In this document: piece after piece, positions 32,520 through 41,176 of the stretch
How positions within the stretch are numbered: position 1 is the stretch's first letter
Layout: each line of letters begins with the position of its first letter
Source: Streptomyces poonensis
Lineage (GTDB): Bacteria; Actinomycetota; Actinomycetes; Streptomycetales; Streptomycetaceae
Length of the DNA: 64,000 bases
Direction of reading: 5' to 3'
NCBI RefSeq assembly: GCF_014650915.1
Contig: NZ_BMVW01000013.1
Location: 81,928-145,927, forward strand
Program-made: the position numbers and the translations under genes
The notes under the pieces: model-generated
What the model was told of the DNA's origin: nothing
Databases searched by the model: none
Seen by the model: the letters and a program-made list of their open reading frames with translations, nothing else

Positions 32520-33905
32520 TCACGCCCCGTGCCACACCGTGGTGATGTTGCAGAACTCGCGGATTCCGTGTCCCGACAACTCACGCCCGTACCCGGACCG
32601 CTTCACTCCGCCGAACGGGAGCGCCGGGTGGGACGCCGTCATCCCGTTCACGTACACCCCGCCCGCCTCCAGGTCCCGTACGAACCGGTCGATGTCCGCC
32701 TCCTCGCGGGTCCACACGTTGGAACTCAGCCCGAACGGCGTGTCGTTGGCGACCGCGACCGCCTCGTCGAGGCCGGCGACCCGGTGCAGCGTGGCGACCG
32801 GACCGAAGGACTCCTCCTGGTGGATGCGCATCTCGGGGGTGACGTCGGCGAGGACGGTCGGCGGGTAGTACGCGCCGGGCCCGTCGGGGCGCTCGCCGCC
32901 GCACAGGACCGTCGCGCCGTGCTCGACCGCGTCGTCGACCAGTTCCGCCAGGTCGTCGCGGCCCCGCTCGCTGGAGAGCGGGCCGACCTGGGTGTCCTCG
33001 TCCAGCGGGTCGCCGACCTTCAGGGCCTTCATGCCCTCGACGAACCGTTCTGTGAAGGCGTCGTACACGTCCTCGTGCACGATGAACCGCTTGGCGGCGA
33101 TGCACGACTGTCCGGTGTTCTGCGTACGCGCCGTCACCGCGACCCGCGCGGCCCGTTCGACGTCCGCCGACGGCATCACCACGAACGGGTCGCTGCCGCC
33201 CAGCTCCAGCACCGTCTTCTTGATCTCGTCACTGGCGACCGAGGCGACCGAGCGCCCGGCCGGTTCGCTGCCGGTGAGGGTCGCGGCCTTCACGCGCCGG
33301 TCCCGCAGGACGCCCTCCACCGCGGAGGACCCGATCAGCAGCGTCTGGAAGCAGCCCTCCGGGAAGCCCGCCCGGCGGAACAGGTCCTCCAGGTACAGCG
33401 CCGTCTGCGGCACGTTCGAGGCGTGCTTGAGGAGGCCCACGTTGCCCGCCATCAGCGCGGGCGCGGCGAACCGCACCACCTGCCAGAGCGGGAAGTTCCA
33501 CGGCATCACCGCGAGCACCGGGCCGAGCGGCCGGTAGCGGACGTAGGCCCGGGAGCCCCCGGAGTCCTTCACGTCGTGCCCGGCGGGCTCCTCGTCGGCG
33601 AGCAGCTCCGCGGCATGGTCGGCGTACCAGCGCATCGCCTTGGCGCACTTGTCGGCCTCGGCGCGTGCCTGCGTGATCGGCTTGCCCATCTCGCTCGTCA
33701 TCGTGCGGGCGATGTCCTGCCGGTCCTCCTCCAGCAGCTCGGCGGCCCGGCGCAGCAGCCGGGCCCGCTCGTCGAAGGAGGTCGTCCGGTACGTACGGAA
33801 CGTGCTGTCCGCCGTGGCGAGCCTGCGCTCGATCTCCTCCTCGCTGAGGGCGTCGTACGTCTCGAGCGTCTCGCCGGTCGCCGGGTTCACCGTGGCGATG
33901 GGCAT
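32520..33905 (-). CDS. NAD(P)-dependent aldehyde/succinate-semialdehyde dehydrogenase
   Basis: A 461-residue aldehyde dehydrogenase of the GabD type. Motifs are MPWNFPLWQVVRF, GLLKHASNVP, the general-base Glu in VLELGGSDPF and the nucleophile Cys in NTGQSCIAAKRF. It lacks the ~20 residue N-terminal extension of E. coli GabD, as usual for actinobacterial paralogues. AGGAGG precedes ATG 33905. It follows a Nudix gene by 32 bases in a run of same-strand genes; no GABA transaminase is nearby. Confidence 0.92.
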   Translation of the reverse strand: MPIATVNPATGETLETYDALSEEEIERRLATADSTFRTYRTTSFDERARLLRRAAELLEEDRQDIARTMTSEMGKPITQARAEADKCAKAMRWYADHAAELLADEEPAGHDVKDSGGSRAYVRYRPLGPVLAVMPWNFPLWQVVRFAAPALMAGNVGLLKHASNVPQTALYLEDLFRRAGFPEGCFQTLLIGSSAVEGVLRDRRVKAATLTGSEPAGRSVASVASDEIKKTVLELGGSDPFVVMPSADVERAARVAVTARTQNTGQSCIAAKRFIVHEDVYDAFTERFVEGMKALKVGDPLDEDTQVGPLSSERGRDDLAELVDDAVEHGATVLCGGERPDGPGAYYPPTVLADVTPEMRIHQEESFGPVATLHRVAGLDEAVAVANDTPFGLSSNVWTREEADIDRFVRDLEAGGVYVNGMTASHPALPFGGVKRSGYGRELSGHGIREFCNITTVWHGA

Positions 33906-33937
33906 GGCTGACCTCCTCCTGACGGCTGCGTCGGTCA

Positions 33938-34414
33938 TCACTCTCGGTCCGAGTGCTCCGTCAGCCGGTCCAGAAACGCCGTCTGCGCCTTCACGATCAC
34001 CGAACGGGCCCGGTCGAGGGTGAACCACTCCACCCGGTCGAGCTCGGGGAACTCCTGGATCCGCCCCGAGCGCGGCGGCCACTCCAGGGGGAAGGTGCCG
34101 GGCACCACGGCCGCCGGATCGAGGTCGCCCTCGACCGCCCAGGCGGTGACCGTCTTGCCGCCCGCCTGCCGCACCTCGCCCAGCGGCACGGCCTCCCCGT
34201 CGGGCGGCGGCAGGCCGAGCTCCTCCCGCCACTCGCGGCGCGCGGCCTCCCAGGCGGGCTCGTCGGGCGTGTACTCGCCCTTCGGCACGGTCCACGCCCC
34301 GGCGTCCCGCCGGGCGAAGAACGGGCCGCCCATGTGACCGAGCAGCACCTCCGGGCCGCCGCCCGCGGTACGGCGGTACAGCAGCAGTCCCGCGCTGTGC
34401 CGGGCAGCCGTCAT
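33938..34414 (-). CDS. Nudix hydrolase
   Basis: A 158-residue Nudix protein. The box runs from the Gly of PKGEYTPDE to REWREELGLP with the catalytic Glu pair intact. The N-terminal SAGLLLYRR and LLGHMGGPFFARRDAGAWT resemble Nudix proteins often encoded beside ATP-dependent DNA ligases. The start overlaps the ligase stop (ATGA). Such pairing suggests nucleotide-pool or adenylate clean-up, but the substrate is unknown. Confidence 0.88.
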   Translation of the reverse strand: MTAARHSAGLLLYRRTAGGGPEVLLGHMGGPFFARRDAGAWTVPKGEYTPDEPAWEAARREWREELGLPPPDGEAVPLGEVRQAGGKTVTAWAVEGDLDPAAVVPGTFPLEWPPRSGRIQEFPELDRVEWFTLDRARSVIVKAQTAFLDRLTEHSDRE

Positions 34415-35967
34415 CCGGCCGCCCCGGGCCGGGCGGCCACCCCGGGGTGCGCGGCGAGCACCGTCTCCACCGTGTCGGCCTCGGCCGGCGACTTGTCCTC
34501 GCGGTAGCGCACCAGGCGGGCGAAGCGGAGCGCGACACCGGCCGGGTAGCGGCTGGAGCGCTGCAGGCCGTCGTACGCGATCTCCACGACGAGCTCGGGG
34601 CGCAGGGTGAACCCCCAGCGGTGCTCCTCGGCCGCCAGCTCCGGGAGCCGTTCGGTCTGCCAGGCGAGCAGCGCGTCGGTCATGCCCTTGAAGGTCTTGC
34701 CCAGCATGGCGAAGGAGCCGTCCGGGTTGCGTGCGCCCAGGTGCAGGTTGGAGAGCTTGCCGGTGCGCCGGCCGCTGCCCCACTCGGCACCCAGCACCAC
34801 CAGGTCGAGGGTGTGGACGGGCTTGATCTTCAGCCAGGACGCGCCGCGCCGGCCCGCGCTGTAGGGAGCGTCGAGGCCCTTGACCACGACGCCCTCGTGC
34901 CCGCGCGCCAGCGTCTCCGTGAGGAACTCCTCCGCGGCGGCCACGTCGTCCGGGCCGTGCGCGAGGGTGCGCCGCACCCGCATCGGCTCGGGCACCAGCC
35001 GGGCCAGCTCCGCGTGCCGCTCGGCGAACGGCAGGTCGAGCAGCTCGCGGCCGTCGACGGACAGCGCGTCGAAGAACACCGGCGAGACCGGCACCTGCCG
35101 CGCGGCCGACTCCACGTCCACCCGCGAACTCACCCGGCCGGAGGTCTCCTGGAAGGGCCGCGGCCGCCCGTTCTCGTCCAGTGCGATCACCTCCCCGTCG
35201 AGGATGAACCGCTGCTCGCCCAACTCCCGCGCCACCGCGACGAGTTCGGGCAGGCGGTCGGTGATGTCCTCCAGGGTGCGGGTGTGGATCCGTACGTCGT
35301 CGCCGTCGCGGTGCACCTGGACGCGGATGCCGTCCAGTTTCTCCTCCACGGCGCACTCGCCCAGTTTGCCCACGGCCTCCGCGACCGAGGAAGCGGTGTG
35401 CGCCAGCATCGGCCAGACCGGACGGCCGACGGTGAGCCGGAACCGGTCGAGGGCCGGCGGACCGTCCGCGAGCAGCGCCCCGGCCACGGCCTGCAGCGAG
35501 CCCGCGAGCATCACCGCGCGCCGTACGGCGTCCGGGGGCGCCCCGGTCGCCGCGGCCAGACCCTCCGCGGCCAGCGCGTCCAGAGCGCCCTGCCGGACCT
35601 CCCCGGTGAGCAGCCCGATCAGGAACCGCTGCTCGTGCTCGGTGGCCGCCGCCAGCAGCGCGCCGACCAGGCGACTGCGCTCGGCCTGCGAGCCGGTGCC
35701 CGACACCGTGCCGATCTCCGTCAGCCGGGCGTTCACCTCCCGCACGGTCAGCGTCGGCCCGGTGGCGGGCGCGATCTGCCGGCTCAGCAGCTTCCAGCCG
35801 ATGCCGAGGCGGCCCTGCGGCAGCCGGCCCGCCAGATACGGGATGACGATCGGCACGTCGTCCGCCTCGGCGTCCCGGAACAGCTCGGCGAGCAGGGCGG
35901 TCTTCCGGGTGCGCGCCGAGGTGGCGGCGACCTCCTGGGACACACGGGCGAGCTCGGCGAACAGCAT
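34411..35967 (-). CDS. ATP-dependent DNA ligase (LigB/LigC-type)
   Basis: A 518-residue ligase. The N-terminal ~200 residues form a helical DNA-binding domain. The adenylated Lys210 is in VEEKLDGIRV (motif I), followed by ILDGEVIAL (motif III), FFDALSVDG, EGVVVKGLDAPYSAGRR (motif IV) and the WLKIKPVHTLDLVV motif V. An OB domain completes it. Actinobacteria use NAD-dependent LigA for replication and such ATP ligases in repair. The start MLFAEL at ATG 35967 is the family N-terminus. It is coupled to the Nudix gene. Confidence 0.94.
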   Translation of the reverse strand: MLFAELARVSQEVAATSARTRKTALLAELFRDAEADDVPIVIPYLAGRLPQGRLGIGWKLLSRQIAPATGPTLTVREVNARLTEIGTVSGTGSQAERSRLVGALLAAATEHEQRFLIGLLTGEVRQGALDALAAEGLAAATGAPPDAVRRAVMLAGSLQAVAGALLADGPPALDRFRLTVGRPVWPMLAHTASSVAEAVGKLGECAVEEKLDGIRVQVHRDGDDVRIHTRTLEDITDRLPELVAVARELGEQRFILDGEVIALDENGRPRPFQETSGRVSSRVDVESAARQVPVSPVFFDALSVDGRELLDLPFAERHAELARLVPEPMRVRRTLAHGPDDVAAAEEFLTETLARGHEGVVVKGLDAPYSAGRRGASWLKIKPVHTLDLVVLGAEWGSGRRTGKLSNLHLGARNPDGSFAMLGKTFKGMTDALLAWQTERLPELAAEEHRWGFTLRPELVVEIAYDGLQRSSRYPAGVALRFARLVRYREDKSPAEADTVETVLAAHPGVAARPGAAG

Positions 35968-35996
35968 GCCTTCAGAGTGCAACGGATATGGGCGGT

Positions 35997-36956
35997 CTAC
36001 ACCTGGGCGCCGGTCGTGACGGCCGCGTCGAGGTCCTCCATGACCAGCTCGTGGTTGATCGTGGCCGCCGCCCGGTAACCGTCCCCGGCCGCGTGCACCA
36101 CCTGCTGGGACGTCAGCGTGGTGTTGCCCGCCACCCACACGCCCGGCACCGTGGTCCGCCCCGTCTCGTCGGTCACGGGAGCCGTGCCGAACGGGGTCTC
36201 CCTCATCTCGGCGCCCAGCCGCTCCAGCAGCCCCGTGCGCGGTACGAACCGGGGCGCGACGAACACCGTGGACCGCGCGTGCACGGAACCGTCGGCCAGC
36301 CGGACCCCGGTCAGCCGGTCGTCCTCGACGACGAGCCCCGCGACCTCGCCCGGCACCACGGAGACCCCTGCGGCGGCGAGCCTGCGCAGGTCCTCGTCGG
36401 AGATCGCCTCCTCGCCGAGCGTGTGCGCGAACAGGGTCACGTCCTTCGACCACTGGGTGACCAGCAGCGCCTGGTGGACGCTCATCGGCGAGGTGGCGAT
36501 CACTCCGAAGGCCTCGTCGCGCACCTCCCAGCCGTGGCAGTACGGGCAGTGCAGGACGTCCCGTCCGAAGCGCTCGGCGACCCCCGGTACGGACGGCAGC
36601 TCGTCGGCCAGTCCGGTGGCGACGACCAGCCGCCGGGCGCGTACGGTGCGCCCGCCGGCCAGCACCACCGTGAAGTCCCGCTCGCGGCGCACGTCCACCG
36701 CCCGGTCCCGGACCAGCTCGACGCCGTACCGGGCGATCTCCTCGCGCCCCACGGCGAGGAACTCGGCGGGCGGCATCCCGTCGCGCGACAAGTAGCCCTG
36801 CATGTGCGCGGCGGGCGCGTTGCGCGGCTCACCCGCGTCGACGACGAGCGTACGGCGCCGGGCCCGGCCCAGGACCAGCGCGGCGGAGAGCCCGGCCGCG
36901 CCGCCGCCGATGACGATCACTTCGTAGGTCCCGGTCCGGTCGGTCTTCTCGGTCAT
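35997..36956 (-). CDS. Thioredoxin-reductase-like FAD oxidoreductase
   Basis: A 319-residue two-dinucleotide-fold flavoprotein. FAD binding is IGGGAAGLSAAL (residues 17-28), the redox pair is Cys137-Cys140 (HCPYCHGWE), and the C-terminal FAD motif is GVWVAGNTT. The CPYC sequence differs from the CAxC of true TrxB and is typical of the bacillithiol/low-Mr-thiol-related or XRE-linked actinobacterial paralogues; no thioredoxin gene adjoins. ATG 36956 has GGAGGTGG upstream. It is divergent from an XRE-cupin regulator. Confidence 0.9.
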   Translation of the reverse strand: MTEKTDRTGTYEVIVIGGGAAGLSAALVLGRARRRTLVVDAGEPRNAPAAHMQGYLSRDGMPPAEFLAVGREEIARYGVELVRDRAVDVRRERDFTVVLAGGRTVRARRLVVATGLADELPSVPGVAERFGRDVLHCPYCHGWEVRDEAFGVIATSPMSVHQALLVTQWSKDVTLFAHTLGEEAISDEDLRRLAAAGVSVVPGEVAGLVVEDDRLTGVRLADGSVHARSTVFVAPRFVPRTGLLERLGAEMRETPFGTAPVTDETGRTTVPGVWVAGNTTLTSQQVVHAAGDGYRAAATINHELVMEDLDAAVTTGAQV

Positions 36957-36998
36957 GGTGACCACCTCCACGGAGACAGTCGCCCGAACGGTGCTGTA

Positions 36999-37027
36999 TT
37001 GACAAATGGCTTTGCCGATCCTGCAAT
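36999..37027 (+). promoter_or_regulatory. Consensus promoter giving a leaderless mRNA
   Basis: TTGACA (36999-37004), a 17-nt spacer and TGCAAT (37022-37027) lie directly before ATG 37034. Transcription would start at or within a base or two of the A of ATG, and no ribosome site is present. The TATTG/CAATA ends form a loose dyad that could be the regulator's own operator. Confidence 0.75.
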
Positions 37028-37033
37028 AACTCC

Positions 37034-37633
37034 ATGAATGACAAGGACACGAGCACGGACGACGTCCTGTCGGGCGTCGGCCCCCGGTTGCGGCGCATCC
37101 GCAAGGAGCGCGAGGTGACCCTCGCGGCGCTGTCCCGGGCCACCGGAATCTCCGTGAGCACGCTCTCCCGCCTGGAGTCGGGGCTGCGCAAACCCAGCCT
37201 GGAGCTGCTGCTGCCGATCGCCCGGGCCCACCAGGTGCCGCTGGACGAGCTGGTGGGCGCCCCGCCGGTCGGCGACCCCCGGGTCCGCGCCGAGCCGATC
37301 ACTCGGCACGGGCGCACCCACTGGCCGCTCACCCGGCAGCCCGGCGGCCTCCAGGCGTTCAAGGTGCTCGAACCCCGGCGCAAGGAGGAGCCGGAGCCGC
37401 GGACGCACGAGGGGTACGAGTGGCTGTACGTGCTCTCCGGGCGGCTGCGGCTGGTGCTGGGCGAGCATGACGTGGTGCTGACGGCGGGGGAGGCCGCCGA
37501 GTTCGACACGCGGGTGCCGCACTGGTTCGGGTCGACGGGGGAGGGGCCGGTGGAGTTTCTGAGCCTGTTCGGGCCGCAGGGGGAGCGGATGCACGTGCGG
37601 GCACGGCCGGCCGGTGCCGAGCGCTCCGGCTGA
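37034..37633 (+). CDS. XRE-family regulator with C-terminal cupin
   Basis: A 199-residue regulator. The helix-turn-helix lies at residues about 15-70 (GPRLRRIRKEREVTLAAL, ATGISVSTLSRLESGLRKPSLELL). A cupin sensor domain at about 120-190 contains HEGYEWLYVLSGRLRLVLGEH. The class usually senses small metabolites or redox signals. It is divergent from the thioredoxin-reductase-like gene, 77 bases away, its probable target. Confidence 0.9.
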   Translation: MNDKDTSTDDVLSGVGPRLRRIRKEREVTLAALSRATGISVSTLSRLESGLRKPSLELLLPIARAHQVPLDELVGAPPVGDPRVRAEPITRHGRTHWPLTRQPGGLQAFKVLEPRRKEEPEPRTHEGYEWLYVLSGRLRLVLGEHDVVLTAGEAAEFDTRVPHWFGSTGEGPVEFLSLFGPQGERMHVRARPAGAERSG

Positions 37634-37719
37634 GGTGCCGCGAACTGTTCCCTCCGTGCAAGCGACCGCTTAGTATGCGAGGCGATCCCGTCGGACGACG
37701 CAGTCTGTGGAGGCCCCGC

Positions 37720-38694
37720 ATGCAGGCATGGCACGTGCACGAGAACGGCGAGCCGAGCGAGGTGATGCGCCTCGACCAGGACGCGGCGCGGCCCGTGCCC
37801 GGCGACGGCCAGGTCCTGCTGAGGGTGCGCGCCGCGAACGTCAACTTCCCCGACGCGCTGCTGTGCCGGGGGCAGTACCAGGTCAGGCCACCGCTGCCGT
37901 TCACGCCCGGGGTGGAGATCTGCGGCGAGACCGAGGACGGGCGCCGGGTGATCGCCACCCCGGTGCTGCCGTACGGCGGTTTCGCCGAGTACGCCGTCGC
38001 GGACGCCGTGGCCCTGCTCCCCGCGCCCGACGCGCTGGACGACGCCGAGGCCGCCGCCCTGCACATCGGCTACCAGACCGGCTGGTTCGGCCTGCACCGG
38101 CGGGCCGGTCTCCAGGCCGGCGAGACCCTGCTCGTCCACGCCGCCGCGGGAGGCGTCGGCAGCGCGGCCGTACAGCTCGGCAAGGCCGCGGGCGCCACGG
38201 TCATCGGCGTCGTCGGCGGCGCCGGGAAGGCCGCCGTGGCGCGCGAGCTGGGCTGCGACGTCGTCGTCGACCGGCGCGCGGAGGACGTGATCGCCGCCGT
38301 CAAGGAGGCCACCGGCGGTCGCGGCGCGGACGTGATCTACGACCCGGTGGGCGGCGCGGCCTACGCCCAGTCCGCCAAGGTCGTCGCCTTCGAGGGCCGG
38401 ATCGTGGTCGTCGGCTTCGCGAGCGGCTCCATCCCGAGCCCCGCCCTCAACCACGCCCTGGTCAAGAACTACTCGATCCTCGGCCTGCACTGGGGCCTGT
38501 ACAACACCAAGGACCCCGAGTCGGTCCTGCGCTGCCACGAGCAGCTCACCGAGCTGGCCGCGCGCGGCGCGATCAAGCCGCTGGTCAGCGAGCGCGTACC
38601 GCTGGAGGAGGCGTCGGCCGCCGTGCAGCGCGTCGCCGACGGGGTGACGACCGGCCGGGTGGCCGTCGTCCTGGAGAAGGGAGCCGCCGCATGA
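37720..38694 (+). CDS. NADPH:quinone oxidoreductase (zinc-independent MDR)
   Basis: A 324-residue medium-chain dehydrogenase/reductase. ANVNFPDALLCRGQY is the substrate region, VHAAAGGVGSAAVQLGKAAG the NADPH motif and DVIYDPVGG a typical quinone-reductase segment. No structural zinc cysteines are present. ATG 37720 follows GGAGG. It overlaps the next gene by ATGA and heads an operon with two acyl-CoA dehydrogenases, suggesting a shared acyl-chain catabolic route. Confidence 0.9.
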   Translation: MQAWHVHENGEPSEVMRLDQDAARPVPGDGQVLLRVRAANVNFPDALLCRGQYQVRPPLPFTPGVEICGETEDGRRVIATPVLPYGGFAEYAVADAVALLPAPDALDDAEAAALHIGYQTGWFGLHRRAGLQAGETLLVHAAAGGVGSAAVQLGKAAGATVIGVVGGAGKAAVARELGCDVVVDRRAEDVIAAVKEATGGRGADVIYDPVGGAAYAQSAKVVAFEGRIVVVGFASGSIPSPALNHALVKNYSILGLHWGLYNTKDPESVLRCHEQLTELAARGAIKPLVSERVPLEEASAAVQRVADGVTTGRVAVVLEKGAAA

Positions 38695-39881
38695 CCGGCG
38701 CGACCGACGCGGCCGAACTCAGGCGCCGCACCGCCGAACTGCTGGCCGCGCACCCGCCGGCCACGACGGACCGCCTGGACTTCCTCCGGGCCCGCTTCGA
38801 CGCGGGGCTGGCCTGGGTGCACTTCCCGGAGGGCCTCGGCGGCCTCGGCGCCCCGCGCTCCCTCCAGCCCGTCGTGGACGCCGAACTCGCGGCCGCGGGC
38901 GCCCCAGACAACGACCCCCGGCGCATCGGCATCGGCCTCGGCATGGCCGCGCCCACGATCCTCCAGTACGGCACGGAGGAGCAGAAGCGGCGCTTCCTGA
39001 AGCCGCTGTGGACGGGCGAGGAGGTCTGGTGCCAGCTGTTCAGCGAGCCGGGCGCCGGGTCCGACCTCGCGGCGCTCGGTACGCGGGCCGTGCCTGAGGG
39101 CGAGGACTGGGTGGTCAACGGGCAGAAGGTGTGGACCTCCAGCGCCCATCTCGCCCGCTGGGCCATCCTCATCGCCCGTACCGACCCGGACGTGCCCAAG
39201 CACCGCGGGATCACCTACTTCGTCTGCGACATGACCGACCCCGGCGTCGAGGTGCGGCCGCTGCGGCAGATCACCGGCGAGGCCGAGTTCAACGAGGTGT
39301 TCCTCACCGACGTCCGCATCCCGGACGCGCACCGTCTCGGCGAGGTCGGCGACGGCTGGCGGGTCGCGCAGACCACGCTGAACAACGAGCGGGTCGCCAT
39401 CGGCGGCGCCCGGCTGCCCCGCGAGGGCGGCATGATCGGCCCGGTCTCCGGGACCTGGCGCGAACGGCCCGAGCTGCGCACCCACGACCTGCACCAGCGG
39501 CTGCTCACCCTGTGGGTGGAGGCCGAGGTCGCCCGCCTCACCGGCGAGCGGCTGCGCCAGCAGCTCGTGGCCGGCCAGCCCGGCCCCGAGGGCGCCGGTA
39601 TGAAGCTCGCCTTCGCCCGCCTCAACCAGCAGATCAGCGGTCTGGAGGTGGAACTCCTCGGCGAGGAGGGCCTGCTGTACGACGACTGGACCATGCGCCG
39701 CCCCGAGCTGGTCGACTTCACCGGCCGGGACGCCGGCTACCGCTATCTGCGATCCAAGGGCAACAGCATCGAGGGCGGGACCAGCGAGGTCCTGCTGAAC
39801 ATCGTCGCCGAGCGCGTCCTGGGCCTGCCCGCCGAGCCGCGCACCGACAAGGACGTCGCCTGGAAGGACCTGTCCCGATGA
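38691..39881 (+). CDS. Acyl-CoA dehydrogenase
   Basis: A 396-residue FadE-type dehydrogenase. CQLFSEPGAGSDLA and GQKVWTSSAHLA form the flavin and substrate sites, and RYLRSKGNSIEGGTSEVLLNIVAERVLG the C-terminal FAD-binding segment. The Glu normally serving as base near the C-terminus is followed by GG as in heteromeric FadE partners. It is coupled at both ends by ATGA overlaps. Together with the next gene it may form a heteromeric enzyme, as known for actinobacterial sterol side-chain dehydrogenases. Confidence 0.9.
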   Translation: MTGATDAAELRRRTAELLAAHPPATTDRLDFLRARFDAGLAWVHFPEGLGGLGAPRSLQPVVDAELAAAGAPDNDPRRIGIGLGMAAPTILQYGTEEQKRRFLKPLWTGEEVWCQLFSEPGAGSDLAALGTRAVPEGEDWVVNGQKVWTSSAHLARWAILIARTDPDVPKHRGITYFVCDMTDPGVEVRPLRQITGEAEFNEVFLTDVRIPDAHRLGEVGDGWRVAQTTLNNERVAIGGARLPREGGMIGPVSGTWRERPELRTHDLHQRLLTLWVEAEVARLTGERLRQQLVAGQPGPEGAGMKLAFARLNQQISGLEVELLGEEGLLYDDWTMRRPELVDFTGRDAGYRYLRSKGNSIEGGTSEVLLNIVAERVLGLPAEPRTDKDVAWKDLSR

Positions 39882-40978
39882 GCACGACACCGACGAGCAC
39901 GCAGCCCGATCTGCTGTACTCGGAGGAGGAAGAGGCGCTGCGGGCCGCCGTACGGGACCTCCTCACCGACCACTGCGACGCGCCGGGCGTCATCGCCCGC
40001 ACCGAGTCCGACGCGCCGCACGACCGGCCGCTGTGGAAGGCGCTCACCGAGGGCATGGGCCTCGCCGGGCTGCTGGTGCCCGAGGAGCGCGGCGGCCAGG
40101 GCGCCACGCACCGCGAGGCCGCCGTCGTCCTGGAGGAACTGGGGCGGGCGGTCGCCCCCGTGCCGTACCTGACCAGCGCAGTCGTGGCCACGGAAGCGCT
40201 CCTCAAGTGCGGCGCCGACGACCTGCTCGCCGAGCTGGCGGCCGGCCGCACGATCGGCGCCCTCGCCGTCGCGCTGAACGTGGCCCCGCACGGCGCGTAC
40301 CGGACCGTACGGCTGGCGGACGGCGTCCTGCACGGGGAGCTGACCGGCATCGCGGACGCGGCCGCCGCCGACGTGCTGCTCGTCCCCGCCGACGACGGCG
40401 GCCTGTACGCGGTGGCCGCCGACGCCGCGACCGTCACACCGCAGGTGTCGCTGGACCTGACCCGGCCGGTGGCGACGGTCGTCCTCGACGGGGCGCCGGG
40501 CACACGGCTGGGCGCCGCCGAACCCGCCGTACGCCGGGCCCTGCGCGCCGGGGCCGGACTGCTGGCCTCCGAGCAGTCCGGCCTCGCCGACTGGTGCCTG
40601 ACCGAGACGGTCCGCCACCTGAAGGAACGCAAGCAGTTCAACCGGCCCGTCGGCGGCTTCCAGTCGCTCAAGCACCGCCTCGCGCAGCTGTGGCTGGAGG
40701 TCGTCAGCCTGCGGGCGGCGGCGCGGAACGCGGCGGACCTCCTCGCCACCGGTGACGAGGACGCAGCCGTCGCCGTGGCCGTCGCCCAGGCCTACGCCGC
40801 GCCCGTCGCGGTCCGCGCGGCCGAGGAGGCCGTCCAGCTGCACGGCGGGATCGGCATGACGTGGGAGCACCCCGCGCACCTGTACCTCAAGCGGGCCAAG
40901 GCCGACTCGATCGCGTACGGCACGGCGGGCGGCCACCGCGCGGCACTGGCCGAACTGGTCGACCTCCGGGCGCCCTGA
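39878..40978 (+). CDS. Acyl-CoA dehydrogenase (partner subunit)
   Basis: A 366-residue dehydrogenase-family protein with weaker conservation. The N-terminal helical domain is present (EEEEALRAAVRDLL), MGLAGLLVPEERGGQGAT is clear, and the C-terminal domain shows KERKQFNRPVGGFQSLKHRLA and VQLHGGIGMTWEHPAHLYLKRAK. The central beta domain is shortened and lacks the usual FAD motif. That pattern fits the non-catalytic half of an alpha2beta2 FadE complex with the preceding gene. A terminator hairpin follows. Confidence 0.88.
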   Translation: MSTTPTSTQPDLLYSEEEEALRAAVRDLLTDHCDAPGVIARTESDAPHDRPLWKALTEGMGLAGLLVPEERGGQGATHREAAVVLEELGRAVAPVPYLTSAVVATEALLKCGADDLLAELAAGRTIGALAVALNVAPHGAYRTVRLADGVLHGELTGIADAAAADVLLVPADDGGLYAVAADAATVTPQVSLDLTRPVATVVLDGAPGTRLGAAEPAVRRALRAGAGLLASEQSGLADWCLTETVRHLKERKQFNRPVGGFQSLKHRLAQLWLEVVSLRAAARNAADLLATGDEDAAVAVAVAQAYAAPVAVRAAEEAVQLHGGIGMTWEHPAHLYLKRAKADSIAYGTAGGHRAALAELVDLRAP

Positions 40979-41010
40979 CGCACGCCCGAGGGAGCCCGCG
41001 GAGACGCGGG

Positions 41011-41040
41011 GAAAGCCCGTCCCAGCTGGGGCGGGCTTTC
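41011..41040. terminator. Intrinsic terminator after the dehydrogenase operon
   Basis: 13-bp arms (41011-41023 and 41028-41040, GAAAGCCCG type) with one wobble pair and an AGCT loop, with A/T at the outer ends. It is 33 bases behind the last stop. Confidence 0.85.
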
Positions 41041-41176
41041 GCGGGCCCGCCGCCCGGGTGAAGTGAACGACCGACGACGGTCCGGCCAACTCCTCGCGCG
41101 GCTCTGCTCCTCGCCCGCGGACGGACCTCATACTCGCTGAGGTTCCGTCAGTCCGGTACTCCCACGGAGGCAGAGC

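Noticed and set aside
35997..36956. True thioredoxin reductase TrxB
   Set aside because: The redox motif is CPYC and not CAxC, and no thioredoxin gene adjoins; called TrxR-like only.
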